Notes: generated from the letters alone by a model not told the origin. Shown: positions 40,328-51,144, counted from the first letter of the stretch. The stretch is DNA of 64,000 nt from Aquibium microcysteis (GCF_014495845.1 NZ_CP061080.1:1167001-1231000), one strand, 5' to 3'. Made by a program: numbers and translations.

Positions 40328-40495
40328 GAAGCCACCGGATGCAACCAGAACGACCCCTTTGTGACCGGTTCTGGTTAATGCCGTGCTAATCGCAACGGTT
40401 CGTTCACCATGCCGGAGCCGGCCGATCGACATTCGGCGTTGGACTTACGGCGCCCGCAGGCCCACATGTCGGTCGGGCACGACAAGGGGAGAGCC

Positions 40496-40744
40496 ATGCT
40501 TCGCACGCACAAGGTCGCCATCGACTCGATCTACGTCCCGACCGCCCGCCGAAAGACGCTGCACCCCGAAACGGTGCGGCTGCTTGCCGAGGACATCCTG
40601 CAGAACGGCATGAAAGTGCCCATCCAGGTTCGCAAGGACGGCGATCGCCACGTTCTGATCGAGGGGCTCCATCGGCTCGAGGCCGCCAAATGGCTGGGGG
40701 AAGTGGAGATCGACGCCTATCTGGTCCAGGCGCGCAAGCACTGA
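40496..40744 (+). CDS. Solo ParB/sulfiredoxin-like domain protein
   Basis: The protein has 82 residues from ATG 40496, which follows AAGGGGAGAG. It is little more than a ParB N-terminal domain: VAIDSIYVPTARRKTLHPET, then LAEDILQNGMKVPIQVRKDG and the core motif LIEGLHRLEAAKWLG. There is no helix-turn-helix or dimer domain, so it is not a partition protein. Stand-alone domains of this size may be CTP-binding switches or nucleases. Role unknown. Confidence 0.78.
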   Translation: MLRTHKVAIDSIYVPTARRKTLHPETVRLLAEDILQNGMKVPIQVRKDGDRHVLIEGLHRLEAAKWLGEVEIDAYLVQARKH

Positions 40745-40863
40745 TCCGGCGGCATCGGGCTTTAGCGCGACGAACTTGTCACAGGCACAAGAAAAAGGCT
40801 GCGCAGGATGGCAAACAGGTCAATGATGCTGACATAAAAAGTCCTGCCTTGGAAACGCCCGTG

Positions 40864-41457
40864 ATGTCCCTCGACCTCTTCGCCGCCCTCGTCGGCTTCG
40901 CCTTCGTTTCGTCGGTGACGCCGGGTCCCAACAACATGATGCTTTTGGCATCGGGGGTGAATTTCGGCTTCCGCCGCACGGTGCCGCACATGCTGGGCAT
41001 CGGCTTCGGCTTCGCGTCCCTGCTGCTCGGTGTCGGTTTCGGGCTCGGCGCCCTTCTCGCGGCCTTTCCGGCACTTCATCTCGCGCTGAAGGTCGCGGGG
41101 GGCGCCTACCTGCTCTACCTCGCCTGGCGCATCGCCACGTCGCGAACCCTGGCGGAGGCCGGCAGCGCGTCGCAGCCGATGTCCTTTGCATCCGCCGCCG
41201 CCTTCCAGTGGGTCAATCCGAAGGCCTGGGTGATGGCCGTGACCGCGATGGCGATCTACACGAGCCCGGAAGCGCCCGTGCTGTCGGTCCTGCTCGTGGC
41301 GGCGGCTTTCGCGCTGGTCAACCTGCCGAGCGTCTCGGTCTGGGCGGGCTTCGGAACCGCACTGCGCGGCTGGCTTTCGGATCCGGCGCGGCTGCGCTGG
41401 TTCAATCTCGCCATGGGGCTGCTGCTGGCCGCCACGCTCTGGCCGATGCTGGCCTGA
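40864..41457 (+). CDS. LysE/RhtB-family amino acid exporter
   Basis: The protein has 197 residues with six membrane spans. It has the LysE family signature VSSVTPGPNNMMLLASGVNFG after the first span and FQWVNPKAWVMAVTAMAIY in the second half. Members export amino acids or their analogues such as homoserine lactone or threonine. ATG 40864 is used; GTG 40861 is possible. There is no obvious partner regulator. Confidence 0.88.
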   Translation: MSLDLFAALVGFAFVSSVTPGPNNMMLLASGVNFGFRRTVPHMLGIGFGFASLLLGVGFGLGALLAAFPALHLALKVAGGAYLLYLAWRIATSRTLAEAGSASQPMSFASAAAFQWVNPKAWVMAVTAMAIYTSPEAPVLSVLLVAAAFALVNLPSVSVWAGFGTALRGWLSDPARLRWFNLAMGLLLAATLWPMLA

Positions 41458-41529
41458 AGACCAGTCCAGCCCCCGCGTGCTGGCGACGCCATGCCGGACC
41501 GTGCTAGTCTTGCCCCGGGAGGCCGCCGC

Positions 41530-42024
41530 ATGCTCGACCGGATATCTTTGCCCCGCATCGTCGGCGCGGCCGTCGCCTTGCTCGCCGTGCTGCTCGCGGT
41601 CGGCTGGGCGATGCGAGAGGATCCGGCGACCAGACCCTATCTCAGGATCCTCGGCGGCGGCTTCATGTTCAACTACCGTGTCGCCGAGGTCTTCTACGGC
41701 TTCACCGCGCTGGTCGACCGGCCGTTGCCGACGGGCTCGATCATCGAGGCGGCGTTCGAGGATCCGGCCGGCGGGCAGAGACATGTGGTGCGTACGCGCG
41801 TCGGCACGGATTCCAACCGGTATGCGCTGCGCTCGCCGCCGGTACGCGGCGTGGAGGCCGGCCGGCCCTACCACGTGGACATCCGGGTGCTGGACCGCAC
41901 CGAGACGCAGCTCCTGTGGACGCATGACCTCGTGCTCAGGAGCCGCATCAGCGATAGGGTGGTGCCGCAGCAGCCGCTCACGGTGGGACCCGGCTATGCG
42001 CCAAACCCGTCGAGCGGCGGCTGA
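41530..42024 (+). CDS. Membrane-anchored protein of unknown function upstream of nitrile hydratase
   Basis: The protein has 164 residues from ATG 41530, which has GGGAGG about nine bases upstream. One N-terminal span (IVGAAVALLAVLLAVGWAM) anchors a periplasmic beta-rich domain (FMFNYRVAEVFYGFTALVDR, then SIIEAAFEDPAGGQRHVVRT and QPLTVGPGYAPNPSS). I recognise no family name. It ends 21 bases before the nitrile hydratase alpha gene and may be co-transcribed, but nothing ties its function to nitriles. Confidence 0.65.
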   Translation: MLDRISLPRIVGAAVALLAVLLAVGWAMREDPATRPYLRILGGGFMFNYRVAEVFYGFTALVDRPLPTGSIIEAAFEDPAGGQRHVVRTRVGTDSNRYALRSPPVRGVEAGRPYHVDIRVLDRTETQLLWTHDLVLRSRISDRVVPQQPLTVGPGYAPNPSSGG

Positions 42025-42045
42025 CCGGAACCGGGAGGACCTTCA

Positions 42046-42693
42046 ATGGCCGGACATCACGAGCCTCACCATCATCACCACGACGGCGATGATCATGACC
42101 ATGACAACCATCTCGATCCCATGGCCGCCCGGGTGCGTGCGCTGGAGACGATCCTCACGCAGAAGGGCCTGATCGATCCGGCCGCCATCGACGCGATCGT
42201 GGAGACCTATGAGACGAAAGTGGGTCCGCGCAATGGAGCGCGCGTGGTCGCGAAGGCGTGGAGCGATCCGTCCTTCGCCGACTGGCTGCGGCGCGACGCG
42301 ACGGCCGCCATAGCCTCTCTCGGCTATACGGGCCGGCAGGGCGAGCACATGGAGGCGGTGTTCAACACGCCTGACACGCACAACCTCGTCGTCTGCACCC
42401 TGTGCTCCTGCTATCCGTGGTCGGTGCTCGGCCTGCCGCCCGTCTGGTACAAGGCGCCGGCCTACCGCAGCCGGGCGGTGATGGACCCGCGCGGCGTGCT
42501 GGCGGAGTTCGGTGTGACGCTTCCCGCCGACAGGCAGGTGCGCGTCTGGGATTCCACGGCCGAACTGCGCTACCTCGTCGTGCCCGAGCGGCCGGCGGGC
42601 ACCGAAGGCCTCGACGAGGAGCGGCTGGCCGATCTCGTGACGCGCGATTCGATGATCGGAACCGGCCTCGCACGGTCGCCGGAGGCGGCATGA
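42046..42693 (+). CDS. nthA: Cobalt-type nitrile hydratase, alpha subunit
   Basis: The protein has 215 residues. Residues 4-22 are an unusual His/Asp-rich tail ([19 protein letters not shown]), possibly a metal-holding segment. The metal-binding motif is CTLCSC at residues 117-122 ([20 protein letters not shown]). Thr at position 118 marks the cobalt type rather than the iron type (CSLCSC). The enzyme hydrates nitriles to amides in the cytoplasm. It is followed by beta and activator genes with overlapping ends, so the operon is complete in the usual alpha-beta-activator order. No amidase is adjacent. Confidence 0.92.
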   Translation: MAGHHEPHHHHHDGDDHDHDNHLDPMAARVRALETILTQKGLIDPAAIDAIVETYETKVGPRNGARVVAKAWSDPSFADWLRRDATAAIASLGYTGRQGEHMEAVFNTPDTHNLVVCTLCSCYPWSVLGLPPVWYKAPAYRSRAVMDPRGVLAEFGVTLPADRQVRVWDSTAELRYLVVPERPAGTEGLDEERLADLVTRDSMIGTGLARSPEAA

Positions 42694-43349
42694 ACGGGCC
42701 GCAGGATCTCGGCGGGCAGATGGGCTTCGGGCCGGTGGCACCGGAGATGGACGAGCCTCTTTTCCACGCGGCCTGGGAACGACGCGCGCTGGGCGTGACG
42801 CTGGCCGCCGGCGCCATGGGCGCCTGGACGATCGACGAGAGCCGGCATGCGCGCGAGAGCCTGCACCCTGCCGACTACTACGCGTCGAGCTACTACGAGA
42901 TCTGGACGAAGGCGCTGGAGCGGCTGCTCGTGCGGCACGGCTTCGTCGACGAGGACGAACTGGCGCAGCGCAAGGCGCTCAGGCCGGGTGCCGCGCCGAA
43001 GCGCGTGCTTACGGTCGCCGACGTCGCGCCCGTGCTCGCCCGCGGCGGCCCCTGCGACCGGCCGGTCGCGGCGCCACCCCGCTTTGCGCCCGGAGACCGC
43101 GTGCGGACGAGGAACATCCACCCCGTCGGCCACACGCGCCTGCCGCGCTACGTGCGCGGCCATGTCGGCACGGTGGAGGCGGTGCGCGGCGGTTTCGTGT
43201 TTCCCGATACCAATGCCCATGGCCGGGGCGAGAACCCGCAATGGGTCTACACCGTCGTCTTCGCCGGCCGCGACCTCTGGGGCGATGATGCCGATCCGAC
43301 GCTGTCCGTCAGCGTCGATGCCTGGGAGAGCTATCTTGAGCCCGCGTGA
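42690..43349 (+). CDS. nthB: Nitrile hydratase, beta subunit
   Basis: The protein has 219 residues and starts at ATG 42690, which overlaps the alpha stop (ATGA). It opens with [16 protein letters not shown], the family signature, and includes [14 protein letters not shown]. The C-terminal SH3-like barrel follows ([52 protein letters not shown]). It completes the active site with the alpha subunit. Confidence 0.92.
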   Translation: MNGPQDLGGQMGFGPVAPEMDEPLFHAAWERRALGVTLAAGAMGAWTIDESRHARESLHPADYYASSYYEIWTKALERLLVRHGFVDEDELAQRKALRPGAAPKRVLTVADVAPVLARGGPCDRPVAAPPRFAPGDRVRTRNIHPVGHTRLPRYVRGHVGTVEAVRGGFVFPDTNAHGRGENPQWVYTVVFAGRDLWGDDADPTLSVSVDAWESYLEPA

Positions 43350-43719
43350 GACGCCGAACGCCGGCCCGGTTCCCGCCGAGCCGGTCTTTGCCGAGCCCTG
43401 GCAGGCGCAGGCCTTCGCGATGGTCGTGGCGCTTCACGATGCGGGGCTGTTCACCTGGGACGAATGGGCGGCGACCCTGTCGTCCGAGCTCCACCGGGCC
43501 GGCGCCGATCCGCAGGGCCACGACTATTATGAGCACTGGGTGGCGGCGCTCGGCGCGCTCTTGGACAGGAGAGGCGTCGCCGCGGACGCCGAGGTCGACG
43601 CTCTGCAGGCGGCCTGGCAGCGCGCCGCGCACGCCACGCCGCATGGAGAGCCGATTCTGCTGGAGAACGATCCGGAGCGAGGTGCACCAAGCGACCGGAC
43701 TTGCTCGCACGCGCAGTAG
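43336..43719 (+). CDS. Nitrile hydratase accessory (cobalt-insertion) protein
   Basis: The protein has 127 residues. No ATG suits it; TTG 43336 is the likely start because GGGAGAG lies five bases upstream, inside the end of the beta gene, giving a 14-base overlap. The core PVFAEPWQAQAFAMVVALHD, FTWDEWAATLSSELH and YYEHWVAALGALLDRRG matches the nitrile hydratase accessory/activator family (P14K-like), which is itself related to the beta-subunit N-terminal domain. It swaps subunits to insert cobalt. It is the last gene of the operon. Confidence 0.85.
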   Translation: MSPRETPNAGPVPAEPVFAEPWQAQAFAMVVALHDAGLFTWDEWAATLSSELHRAGADPQGHDYYEHWVAALGALLDRRGVAADAEVDALQAAWQRAAHATPHGEPILLENDPERGAPSDRTCSHAQ

Positions 43720-43737
43720 AAATGTTCTGCTTGTGTT

Positions 43738-43771
43738 CTGTTCTCTCGAATGATAGCGTTGTTTTGAACAG
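43738..43771. promoter_or_regulatory. Inverted repeat in the VapBC promoter region
   Basis: CTGTTC (43738-43743) and GAACAG (43766-43771) frame an AT-richer stretch 13 bases upstream of the antitoxin ATG. Such spacing suits autoregulation by the VapB-VapC complex. Confidence 0.4.
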
Positions 43772-43783
43772 CGGAGAGGGCCG

Positions 43784-44044
43784 ATGGCATTTCACGTGCG
43801 CGACCCGAAGGTGGAAGCGCTGGTCCGCAAGGTGGCCCGGCAACGCGGACTCGGGATCACGAAGACGATCCTTGAGGTCTTCGAGGAAGCTCTTGCGCAC
43901 GAGCGTCCCGCCGGATCCATGAGGCCCGAGGAACTGCGAGGTCGGTTGCAGCCGCTTGTTGACCGTATTCGGGCGCTGCCCAAGACCGATGCCGTACTCG
44001 ACAAGCGGTTCTATGATCGCTTGTGGGGGCAGGGGGGCGAGTGA
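43784..44044 (+). CDS. vapB: VapB-type antitoxin (PSK transcription factor family)
   Basis: The protein has 86 residues. The opening MAFHVRDPKVEALVRKVARQ followed by LGITKTILEVFEEALAHE is typical of the Rv0623/PSK family of VapB antitoxins, with an N-terminal DNA-binding dimer and a disordered C-terminal toxin-binding tail. Its stop shares a base with the toxin start (TGATG). GGAGAGG lies upstream of the start. Confidence 0.85.
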   Translation: MAFHVRDPKVEALVRKVARQRGLGITKTILEVFEEALAHERPAGSMRPEELRGRLQPLVDRIRALPKTDAVLDKRFYDRLWGQGGE

Positions 44045-44433
44045 TGTATGTCGATGCGTCCGCAATGGTGGCGATCCTCATCGGCGAAGAGGACGCCGAC
44101 GCTCTGACCACGCGCCTTGCCGATGCCGACGAGCGCATCTCCTCCGTCGTTTCGGCATTCGAGGCGGTCCTCGCGATGGCAGGTAAGCTTGCCGATCGGT
44201 CTGCCGCAGCGGGCGCGGTGCGGGATTTCCTCGATCTCGCGGACATACGTCTTCGCAGCGTCGGAGGTGAACTTCTCGAAGATCTGGCGGAAGCGCATGT
44301 CCGTTTCGGAAAGGGCTCCGGCCACCCCGCTCAGCTCAATATGGGCGATTGCTTTTCCTACGGCGTTGCCAAGGCGCAAGGTGTGTCGCTTCTCTACAAG
44401 GGTAACGACTTCAGTCGCACCGACCTCGCGTGA
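44044..44433 (+). CDS. vapC: VapC-type PIN-domain toxin
   Basis: The protein has 129 residues. The PIN-domain acidic residues are all present: YVDASAMVAIL, SSVVSAFEAVLAMAG, LNMGDCFSYGVAKAQG and LLYKGNDFSRTDLA. VapC toxins are RNases that cut tRNA or rRNA when the antitoxin is degraded. The module follows a nitrile hydratase operon and precedes a helicase gene by 45 bases. Confidence 0.9.
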   Translation: MYVDASAMVAILIGEEDADALTTRLADADERISSVVSAFEAVLAMAGKLADRSAAAGAVRDFLDLADIRLRSVGGELLEDLAEAHVRFGKGSGHPAQLNMGDCFSYGVAKAQGVSLLYKGNDFSRTDLA

Positions 44434-44478
44434 CATTCGGTCCTTGCCCTTGATCCCCGAATCCTGTCTCTCGCTCTG

Positions 44479-45606
44479 ATGGAATTCTCTCCGCAGCAGG
44501 ACGCCGCGCTGAAGGCCGTGGCGCGGTGGCTGAAGGACGGCCGGCCGCAGATCTTCCGCCTGTTCGGCTATGCCGGGACGGGCAAGACCACGCTTGCGCG
44601 CCATTTCGCCGAGCATGTCGACGGGCAGGTGCAGTTCGCCGCCTTCACCGGCAAGGCAGCGCAGGTGCTGCGCTCGAAGGGCGCGACCAACGCCCGGACC
44701 ATCCATTCGCTGATCTACCGCCCGCGCGGCGAGGAGGCGGTCGCCGACGAGACCACCGGCAAGACGTCGATGTCGCCGACCTTCTCGCTCAACCGGCAGA
44801 GCCCGATCGCCCGCGCCAAGCTGGTGGTCGTCGACGAGTGCTCGATGGTCGACGAGCAGCTCGGCCGCGACCTCCTGACCTTCGGCACGCCGATCCTGGT
44901 GCTCGGCGATCCCGCGCAGCTGCCGCCGATCTCGGGCGGCGGCTTCTTCACCGAACACGAGCCCGACGTCCTCCTGACCGAGATCCACCGCCAGGCGCGG
45001 GACAACCCGATCATCCGGCTGGCGCTCGACGTGCGCGAGGGCCGCGAATTCATCAAGGGCGACTACGGGACGGCGAAGGTGATCGGCCGCGAGGACGTCG
45101 ACCGGGATCTGGTGCTCGCCGCCGACCAGGTGCTGGTCGGCACCAACCGGACCCGGCGCCGTTACAACGCCCGCCTGCGCGAGCTGAAGGGCTTCGAGGG
45201 TCCGCTGCCGATGGCCGGCGACAAGCTGGTCTGCCTGCGCAACGATCCTGCCAAGGGCCTCCTCAACGGCTCTCTGTGGAAGGTCATGACGGCCTCGCGC
45301 GAGACCGTGAAGCCCGGCATCAACCTGCTCGTCTCGCCGGAAGAGGACGATCCCGAGCGCGGCGTGGCGAAGATCAAGCTGCTCAAGGCTGCATTCGAGG
45401 ACCCCGATGCCGAGATCGGCTGGCAGCAGAAGAAGCGCTTCGACGATTTCGACTACGGCTATGCGCTGACCGTACACAAGGCGCAGGGGTCGCAGTGGGA
45501 CGACGTCGTGCTGTTCGACGAGAGCTTCGCCTTCCGCGACACGCGCGAGCGGTGGCTCTACACCGCCATCACGCGAGCGGCGGAGCGTCTGACCATCGTT
45601 CGCTAG
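44479..45606 (+). CDS. RecD-like ATP-dependent DNA helicase
   Basis: The protein has 375 residues. Walker A is FGYAGTGKTTLARHFA, followed by FAAFTGKAAQVLRSKGATNA and THE DExx-type motif VVVDECSMVDEQLGRDLL. Motif III is LGDPAQLPPISGGGFF, and the UvrD_C_2 motif is YALTVHKAQGSQWDDVVLFD, with AITRAAERLTIV at the end. It is a compact superfamily 1 helicase core without the N-terminal extension of RecD2. It may be a phage-type Dda-like or repair helicase. It is not part of a RecBC set here. Confidence 0.85.
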   Translation: MEFSPQQDAALKAVARWLKDGRPQIFRLFGYAGTGKTTLARHFAEHVDGQVQFAAFTGKAAQVLRSKGATNARTIHSLIYRPRGEEAVADETTGKTSMSPTFSLNRQSPIARAKLVVVDECSMVDEQLGRDLLTFGTPILVLGDPAQLPPISGGGFFTEHEPDVLLTEIHRQARDNPIIRLALDVREGREFIKGDYGTAKVIGREDVDRDLVLAADQVLVGTNRTRRRYNARLRELKGFEGPLPMAGDKLVCLRNDPAKGLLNGSLWKVMTASRETVKPGINLLVSPEEDDPERGVAKIKLLKAAFEDPDAEIGWQQKKRFDDFDYGYALTVHKAQGSQWDDVVLFDESFAFRDTRERWLYTAITRAAERLTIVR

Positions 45607-45804
45607 AACCGGAGGGCATCGGTCCGAAGCTCCGCCGGGGCCGCGCCGGCGCGTCCGCGTGAGCGGCGGCGGTGTGCGGCTGGTCGCGTGACGCATGCCC
45701 TTCCGGTCCGTCGTGGCCATCCGCTGCAGCCGTGGTGGCCCGGTGCGCGGCGCGGGCGGCTGTGCTAACGGCACCGTGCCACAGTCTCGGGACCGGTCGT
45801 CGAC

Positions 45805-46551
45805 ATGCCTGCCAAGCTTTCCGTCAATCTCAACGCCGTCGCCATGCTGCGCAACCGGCGGGATCTGCCCTGGCCGAGCGTGACGGCGCTGGGCCGCATC
45901 GCGCTCGCGGCCGGCGCGCACGGACTGACGGTGCATCCGCGGCCCGACCAGCGCCACATCCGCTTCTCCGACCTGCCGGATCTGCGCGCGCTGATCGACG
46001 ACGAGTTCCCGCAGGCCGAATTCAACATCGAAGGCTACCCGACCGAGGATTTTCTCGCCCTCGTCGAGCGGACGCAGCCGGAGCAGGTGACGCTGGTGCC
46101 CGACGATCCGGCGCAGGCGACCTCCGACCACGGCTGGCCGTTCGAACGGCAGGGCAATTTCCTGCGCCCCGTCGTCGCGCGGCTGAAGAAGCGCGGCATG
46201 CGCGTGTCGCTGTTCTGCGATCCCGACGCTTCGGAGCGCGAGATCGAGGCTGCGCGCGGCACCGGCGCCGACCGCGTCGAACTCTACACCGGACCCTATG
46301 GCGGTCGTCACGACGATCCGGCAGGGGCCGAGATCGAAGCGCGCAAGCTCGGCATCACGGCCAGGCTCGCAGACGACGCCGGTCTCGGTGTCAATGCCGG
46401 GCACGATCTCACGGTCGTCAATCTGCCCGGGCTCGTGCGCGCGGTCCCGCATCTCGCCGAGGTCTCCATCGGCCACGGGCTCACCGCCGACGCGCTGGAA
46501 CATGGCATGGCGGCGACGGTGAAACGCTTCCTGGCGGCGCTGCAGGGCTGA
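45805..46551 (+). CDS. pdxJ: Pyridoxine 5-phosphate synthase
   Basis: The protein has 248 residues. The PdxJ signature is complete: [90 protein letters not shown] and [17 protein letters not shown]. It condenses 1-deoxyxylulose 5-phosphate with aminoacetone phosphate in the last ring-forming step of vitamin B6 synthesis. It stands alone. Confidence 0.95.
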   Translation: MPAKLSVNLNAVAMLRNRRDLPWPSVTALGRIALAAGAHGLTVHPRPDQRHIRFSDLPDLRALIDDEFPQAEFNIEGYPTEDFLALVERTQPEQVTLVPDDPAQATSDHGWPFERQGNFLRPVVARLKKRGMRVSLFCDPDASEREIEAARGTGADRVELYTGPYGGRHDDPAGAEIEARKLGITARLADDAGLGVNAGHDLTVVNLPGLVRAVPHLAEVSIGHGLTADALEHGMAATVKRFLAALQG

Positions 46552-46561
46552 GGGGCGCCCG

Positions 46562-46590
46562 GGGACCGGCAAGCCTCGCCCGCCGGTCCC
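46562..46590. terminator. Possible bidirectional terminator hairpin
   Basis: GGGACCGGC (46562-46570) and GCCGGTCCC (46582-46590) form a perfect 9-bp stem with an 11-base loop, between the convergent ends of pdxJ and the NmrA-type gene. There is no T run. Confidence 0.4.
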
Positions 46591-46605
46591 GTCGGTCCGG
46601 AGGTT

Positions 46606-47496
46606 TCAGCCGCCGAGCGCGGCCCTGTTGGCCTCGATCCAGGCTCTCAGCGGCGCGGGCCTGCGGCCCGTCAGCTTCTCGACGTCGTCCGTCACGGTCC
46701 CGAGCACGCCGGCGCGTGTGGCGGCGTCGAACGACACGAGGAGCGGGACCACCGGCGCGGGAACGCCCGCGGCCTTCATTCCCCCGGCCAGCTGCTCGTC
46801 GGTGAGGTTGACGACCGCGAGCGGCTTGCCCGTCGCGGCCGACGCCATCGCCGCGATCTCGGCATTGGTGAAGGCCTCCGCGCCCGAGAGCGTGTAGGTG
46901 ACGCTGCCCGCGAGCGGGTTCGCGAGATCGGCGGCGATGGCGCGGGCGAGGTCGTCGCGCTGGATATGGGCTGTCCTGCCGTCGCCGGCCGAGGTGAACC
47001 ACTGACCCATGCCGATCGCGGCCGGCAGCGACATCAAGAGATTCTCCTGGTACCAGCCGTTGCGGTAGATGGCGTAGGCGATGCCGCTCGCCCGGAGCGC
47101 TTCCTCGGTGCCATGGTGGTCGGGTGCGAAGAGAACGGGATTGCCGGGTTCCGGGCTGAACATCGAGGTGTAGCCGATCCGCGAGACCTGCGCCTTCTTC
47201 GCGGCCGAAACGGCAGCGAGATGCTGGCGCAGCCGCTTGCCGGGCTCGCCCACGGTGTCGGTCGAGACGATCAGCACGGTGCCGGCGCCGGCAAAGGCCG
47301 CGGCCAGACCGGCTTCGTCATCGAAGTCGCCCGCACGGACGGTCACGCCGCGTGCCGAAAGCGCGGCGAGCTTCGAGGGATCGCGGGTAACGGCGATGAG
47401 GCGGCCGGGCGTGACGCCTTCGGCGTCGAGCAGGTGGCGGATGATGGCGCTGCCGAGCGAGCCCGAGGCTCCGGTGACGAGGATGGTGTCGGACAT
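46606..47496 (-). CDS. NmrA-type NAD(P)-binding oxidoreductase (QorB-like)
   Basis: The protein has 296 residues from ATG 47496 with AGGAAT upstream. The Rossmann motif is TILVTGASGSLGSAIIRHLL, followed by VRAGDFDDEAGLAAAFAGAG and YRNGWYQENLL. It lacks the Tyr-x-x-x-Lys pair of classical SDRs. The pattern fits the NmrA/QorB group, which includes NADPH:quinone reductases and redox-sensing regulators. It is divergent from an HxlR regulator across a 121-base gap, the arrangement known for E. coli qorB-like genes and for electrophile response. Confidence 0.82.
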   Translation of the reverse strand: MSDTILVTGASGSLGSAIIRHLLDAEGVTPGRLIAVTRDPSKLAALSARGVTVRAGDFDDEAGLAAAFAGAGTVLIVSTDTVGEPGKRLRQHLAAVSAAKKAQVSRIGYTSMFSPEPGNPVLFAPDHHGTEEALRASGIAYAIYRNGWYQENLLMSLPAAIGMGQWFTSAGDGRTAHIQRDDLARAIAADLANPLAGSVTYTLSGAEAFTNAEIAAMASAATGKPLAVVNLTDEQLAGGMKAAGVPAPVVPLLVSFDAATRAGVLGTVTDDVEKLTGRRPAPLRAWIEANRAALGG

Positions 47497-47617
47497 GCGA
47501 GAATTCCTGTTCCTGATCTGATGTGGTCTCGAAAAGAGAGTACGTCTAGAATATGCATTGACCGGCCGGCGTAAAGGAGGCATTTTTCGCTCCGGTCGTT
47601 ACCTGGAGGGAACCACC

Positions 47618-48028
47618 ATGGACGCGCGGGTCGCATCGGCACGGCAGAAGATCGAAATCTATCGCGCGGGCGTGGGTGAGGGCGGACTGGCCAACTGCCC
47701 GATCCGCAGCGTGGTGCAGAACATCTTCGGCAAGTGGAGTTCGCTGCTGCTGATGGCGCTGGCCGAGAAGCCCTACCGCTTCGGCGAACTGCGCCGTCTG
47801 GTCCCCGATATCTCCCAGCGCATGCTGACCGAGACGCTGCGCGACCTCCAGCGCGACGGCTACGTGCACCGCGAGGTGTTCCCCACCAAACCCCCGAGCG
47901 TCGAATACAGCCTGACCGATCTCGGCCGATCGATGTTCGACAGCCTCCAGCATCTGCTGAACTGGGCCGAGACCAATCATGGCGCCGTCCGCGACGCCCG
48001 TCGGTCGTTCGACGCGGACGCCGGCTGA
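47618..48028 (+). CDS. HxlR-family transcriptional regulator
   Basis: The protein has 136 residues from ATG 47618, after GGAGGG. It has the HxlR winged helix: NCPIRSVVQNIFGKWSSLLL, FGELRRLVPDISQRMLTETL, RDLQRDGYVHREVFPTKPPS and VEYSLTDLGRSM. The Cys in NCPI is the redox- or aldehyde-sensing residue in studied members. It likely controls the divergent NmrA-type gene. It may also affect the downstream monooxygenase, whose start overlaps its own end. Confidence 0.88.
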   Translation: MDARVASARQKIEIYRAGVGEGGLANCPIRSVVQNIFGKWSSLLLMALAEKPYRFGELRRLVPDISQRMLTETLRDLQRDGYVHREVFPTKPPSVEYSLTDLGRSMFDSLQHLLNWAETNHGAVRDARRSFDADAG

Positions 48029-49313
48029 CGGTCCGCCCTTGGCGCCGCTCGACATCGGCATCTGCGGCGCGGGGCCGGCCGGCCTGGCCGCCGCGCTGCT
48101 GCTCCACCGTGCCGGCCATCGCGTCACCGTGTTCGAGCGCTTCGAGACGGCGAGGCCGCTCGGTTCCGGTCTGATCCTGCAGCCGACCGGGCTCGCCGTG
48201 CTGGCCGCGCTGGGACTCCTGCCGGAGATCCTCGCGCTCGGCAGCAGGATCGAGAGGCTGCACGGCGCGGATGCCGCGACCGGGCGGACGGTCCTCGACG
48301 TCCGCTATGCCTCCGGCCGCAACGGGCGGTTCGGCCTCGCCGTCCACCGTGCCGCGCTGTTCGGCGTGCTGCACCGTGCCGCCCGGCAGGCGGGAGTTGC
48401 GATCGAGACCGGCCGCGACATCGCCGCGCTGGACGACGCCGGAGGGCGGCCACGCCTGGTCCAGGCCGACGGCGCGCGGATCGGTCCGTTCGATCTCGTC
48501 GTCGATGCAAGCGGTTCGCGGTCCAGGCTGAAGCACCATGTCGAGACGCCCGCCGAACCTCGGCCGCTCGCCTACGGCGCATTCTGGGCCTCGCTGCCAT
48601 GGCATGGCGAGGGCTTCGACGGACATGCGCTGTCGCAGCGCTACCGGCAGGCCAGCGTCATGATCGGCGTGATGCCGATCGGCCGCGTGGATCCCGGCGG
48701 CCCGGCGCAGGCGGCCTTTTTCTGGAGCCTCAAGCCCGACGAGGCAGCCGCCGTGCAGGCGCGGGGGCTCGACGCCTGGAAGGACAGGGTGCGGTCGCTC
48801 TGGCCGGCGACGGAGGCCTATCTCGCCCGGATCGACAGCTTCGAGCAGCTGACACTGGCCCGCTACGGCCATCACACGCTGCGCCGTCCGGCCGGGCGGC
48901 GGCTTGCGGTGATCGGCGACGCCGCGCATTCGACCAGCCCGCAGCTGGGGCAGGGCGCCAACATGGCGCTGCTCGACGCCGCGGCACTGGCGCATGCGCT
49001 CGACACGACCGATGATCTGGCCGAGGCGCTCGCCCGCTACTGCGCCGCGAGACGCCTGCATGTGCGGCTGTTCCAGGCCCTCTCGCTCGCCTTCACGCCC
49101 TTCTACCAGTCGGATTCGAGACTGATCCCGTTCCTGCGCGACACCCTGGTGTCGAGCGTGGCGAAGGTGCCGCCGGCACCCGCCATGCTCGCCGCCATCG
49201 TCTCCGGCATGGTGGCCAACCCGCTGCGCCGCATCGGGCTCGCCGAGCCGGACTGGGCGGTATGCGCGAGGCCGGGCGCACATCCGCCGGGCGATCTTCC
49301 CGCGTCCCCTTGA
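47979..49313 (+). CDS. FAD-dependent aromatic-type monooxygenase
   Basis: The protein is 444 residues if it starts at ATG 47979, overlapping the HxlR end by 50 bases; TTG 48039 is an alternative that removes a weakly supported leader. The FAD motif is DIGICGAGPAGLAAALLLHR, and the second flavin motif is GDAAHSTSPQLGQGANMALL. The family is the PHBH/UbiH class, which hydroxylates aromatic or quinone substrates with NAD(P)H and oxygen. There is no pathway context to fix the substrate. Linkage to a redox-type HxlR/QorB pair is suggestive. Confidence 0.85.
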   Translation: MAPSATPVGRSTRTPADGPPLAPLDIGICGAGPAGLAAALLLHRAGHRVTVFERFETARPLGSGLILQPTGLAVLAALGLLPEILALGSRIERLHGADAATGRTVLDVRYASGRNGRFGLAVHRAALFGVLHRAARQAGVAIETGRDIAALDDAGGRPRLVQADGARIGPFDLVVDASGSRSRLKHHVETPAEPRPLAYGAFWASLPWHGEGFDGHALSQRYRQASVMIGVMPIGRVDPGGPAQAAFFWSLKPDEAAAVQARGLDAWKDRVRSLWPATEAYLARIDSFEQLTLARYGHHTLRRPAGRRLAVIGDAAHSTSPQLGQGANMALLDAAALAHALDTTDDLAEALARYCAARRLHVRLFQALSLAFTPFYQSDSRLIPFLRDTLVSSVAKVPPAPAMLAAIVSGMVANPLRRIGLAEPDWAVCARPGAHPPGDLPASP

Positions 49314-49347
49314 CCGCCGTCGCGCGGAGCGGTAACCACGCCGAACC

Positions 49348-49361
49348 GTACCGTACGGTAC
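49348..49361. promoter_or_regulatory. Perfect 14-bp palindrome, probable TetR operator
   Basis: GTACCGTACGGTAC is a perfect palindrome 25 bases upstream of the GTG start of the TetR gene, in a 73-base gap. Symmetry and position suggest autoregulation. Confidence 0.6.
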
Positions 49362-49386
49362 ACCTTTCGAGCCGACAGGAATCCGC

Positions 49387-51094
<1,708 letters not shown>

Positions 51095-51117
51095 GCGTCG
51101 TCCGACGTCTCGACGGG

Positions 51118-51144
51118 ACGGGGCGCCGAAAGGAGCCCCGTTTT
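51118..51144 (+). terminator. Rho-independent terminator after ilvC
   Basis: ACGGGGC (51118-51124) pairs with GCCCCGT (51135-51141) around a 10-base loop and runs into TTTT at 51141-51144, 24 bases after the ilvC stop. The remaining gap to 51457 holds only the SDR fossil described next and no other gene. Confidence 0.85.
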
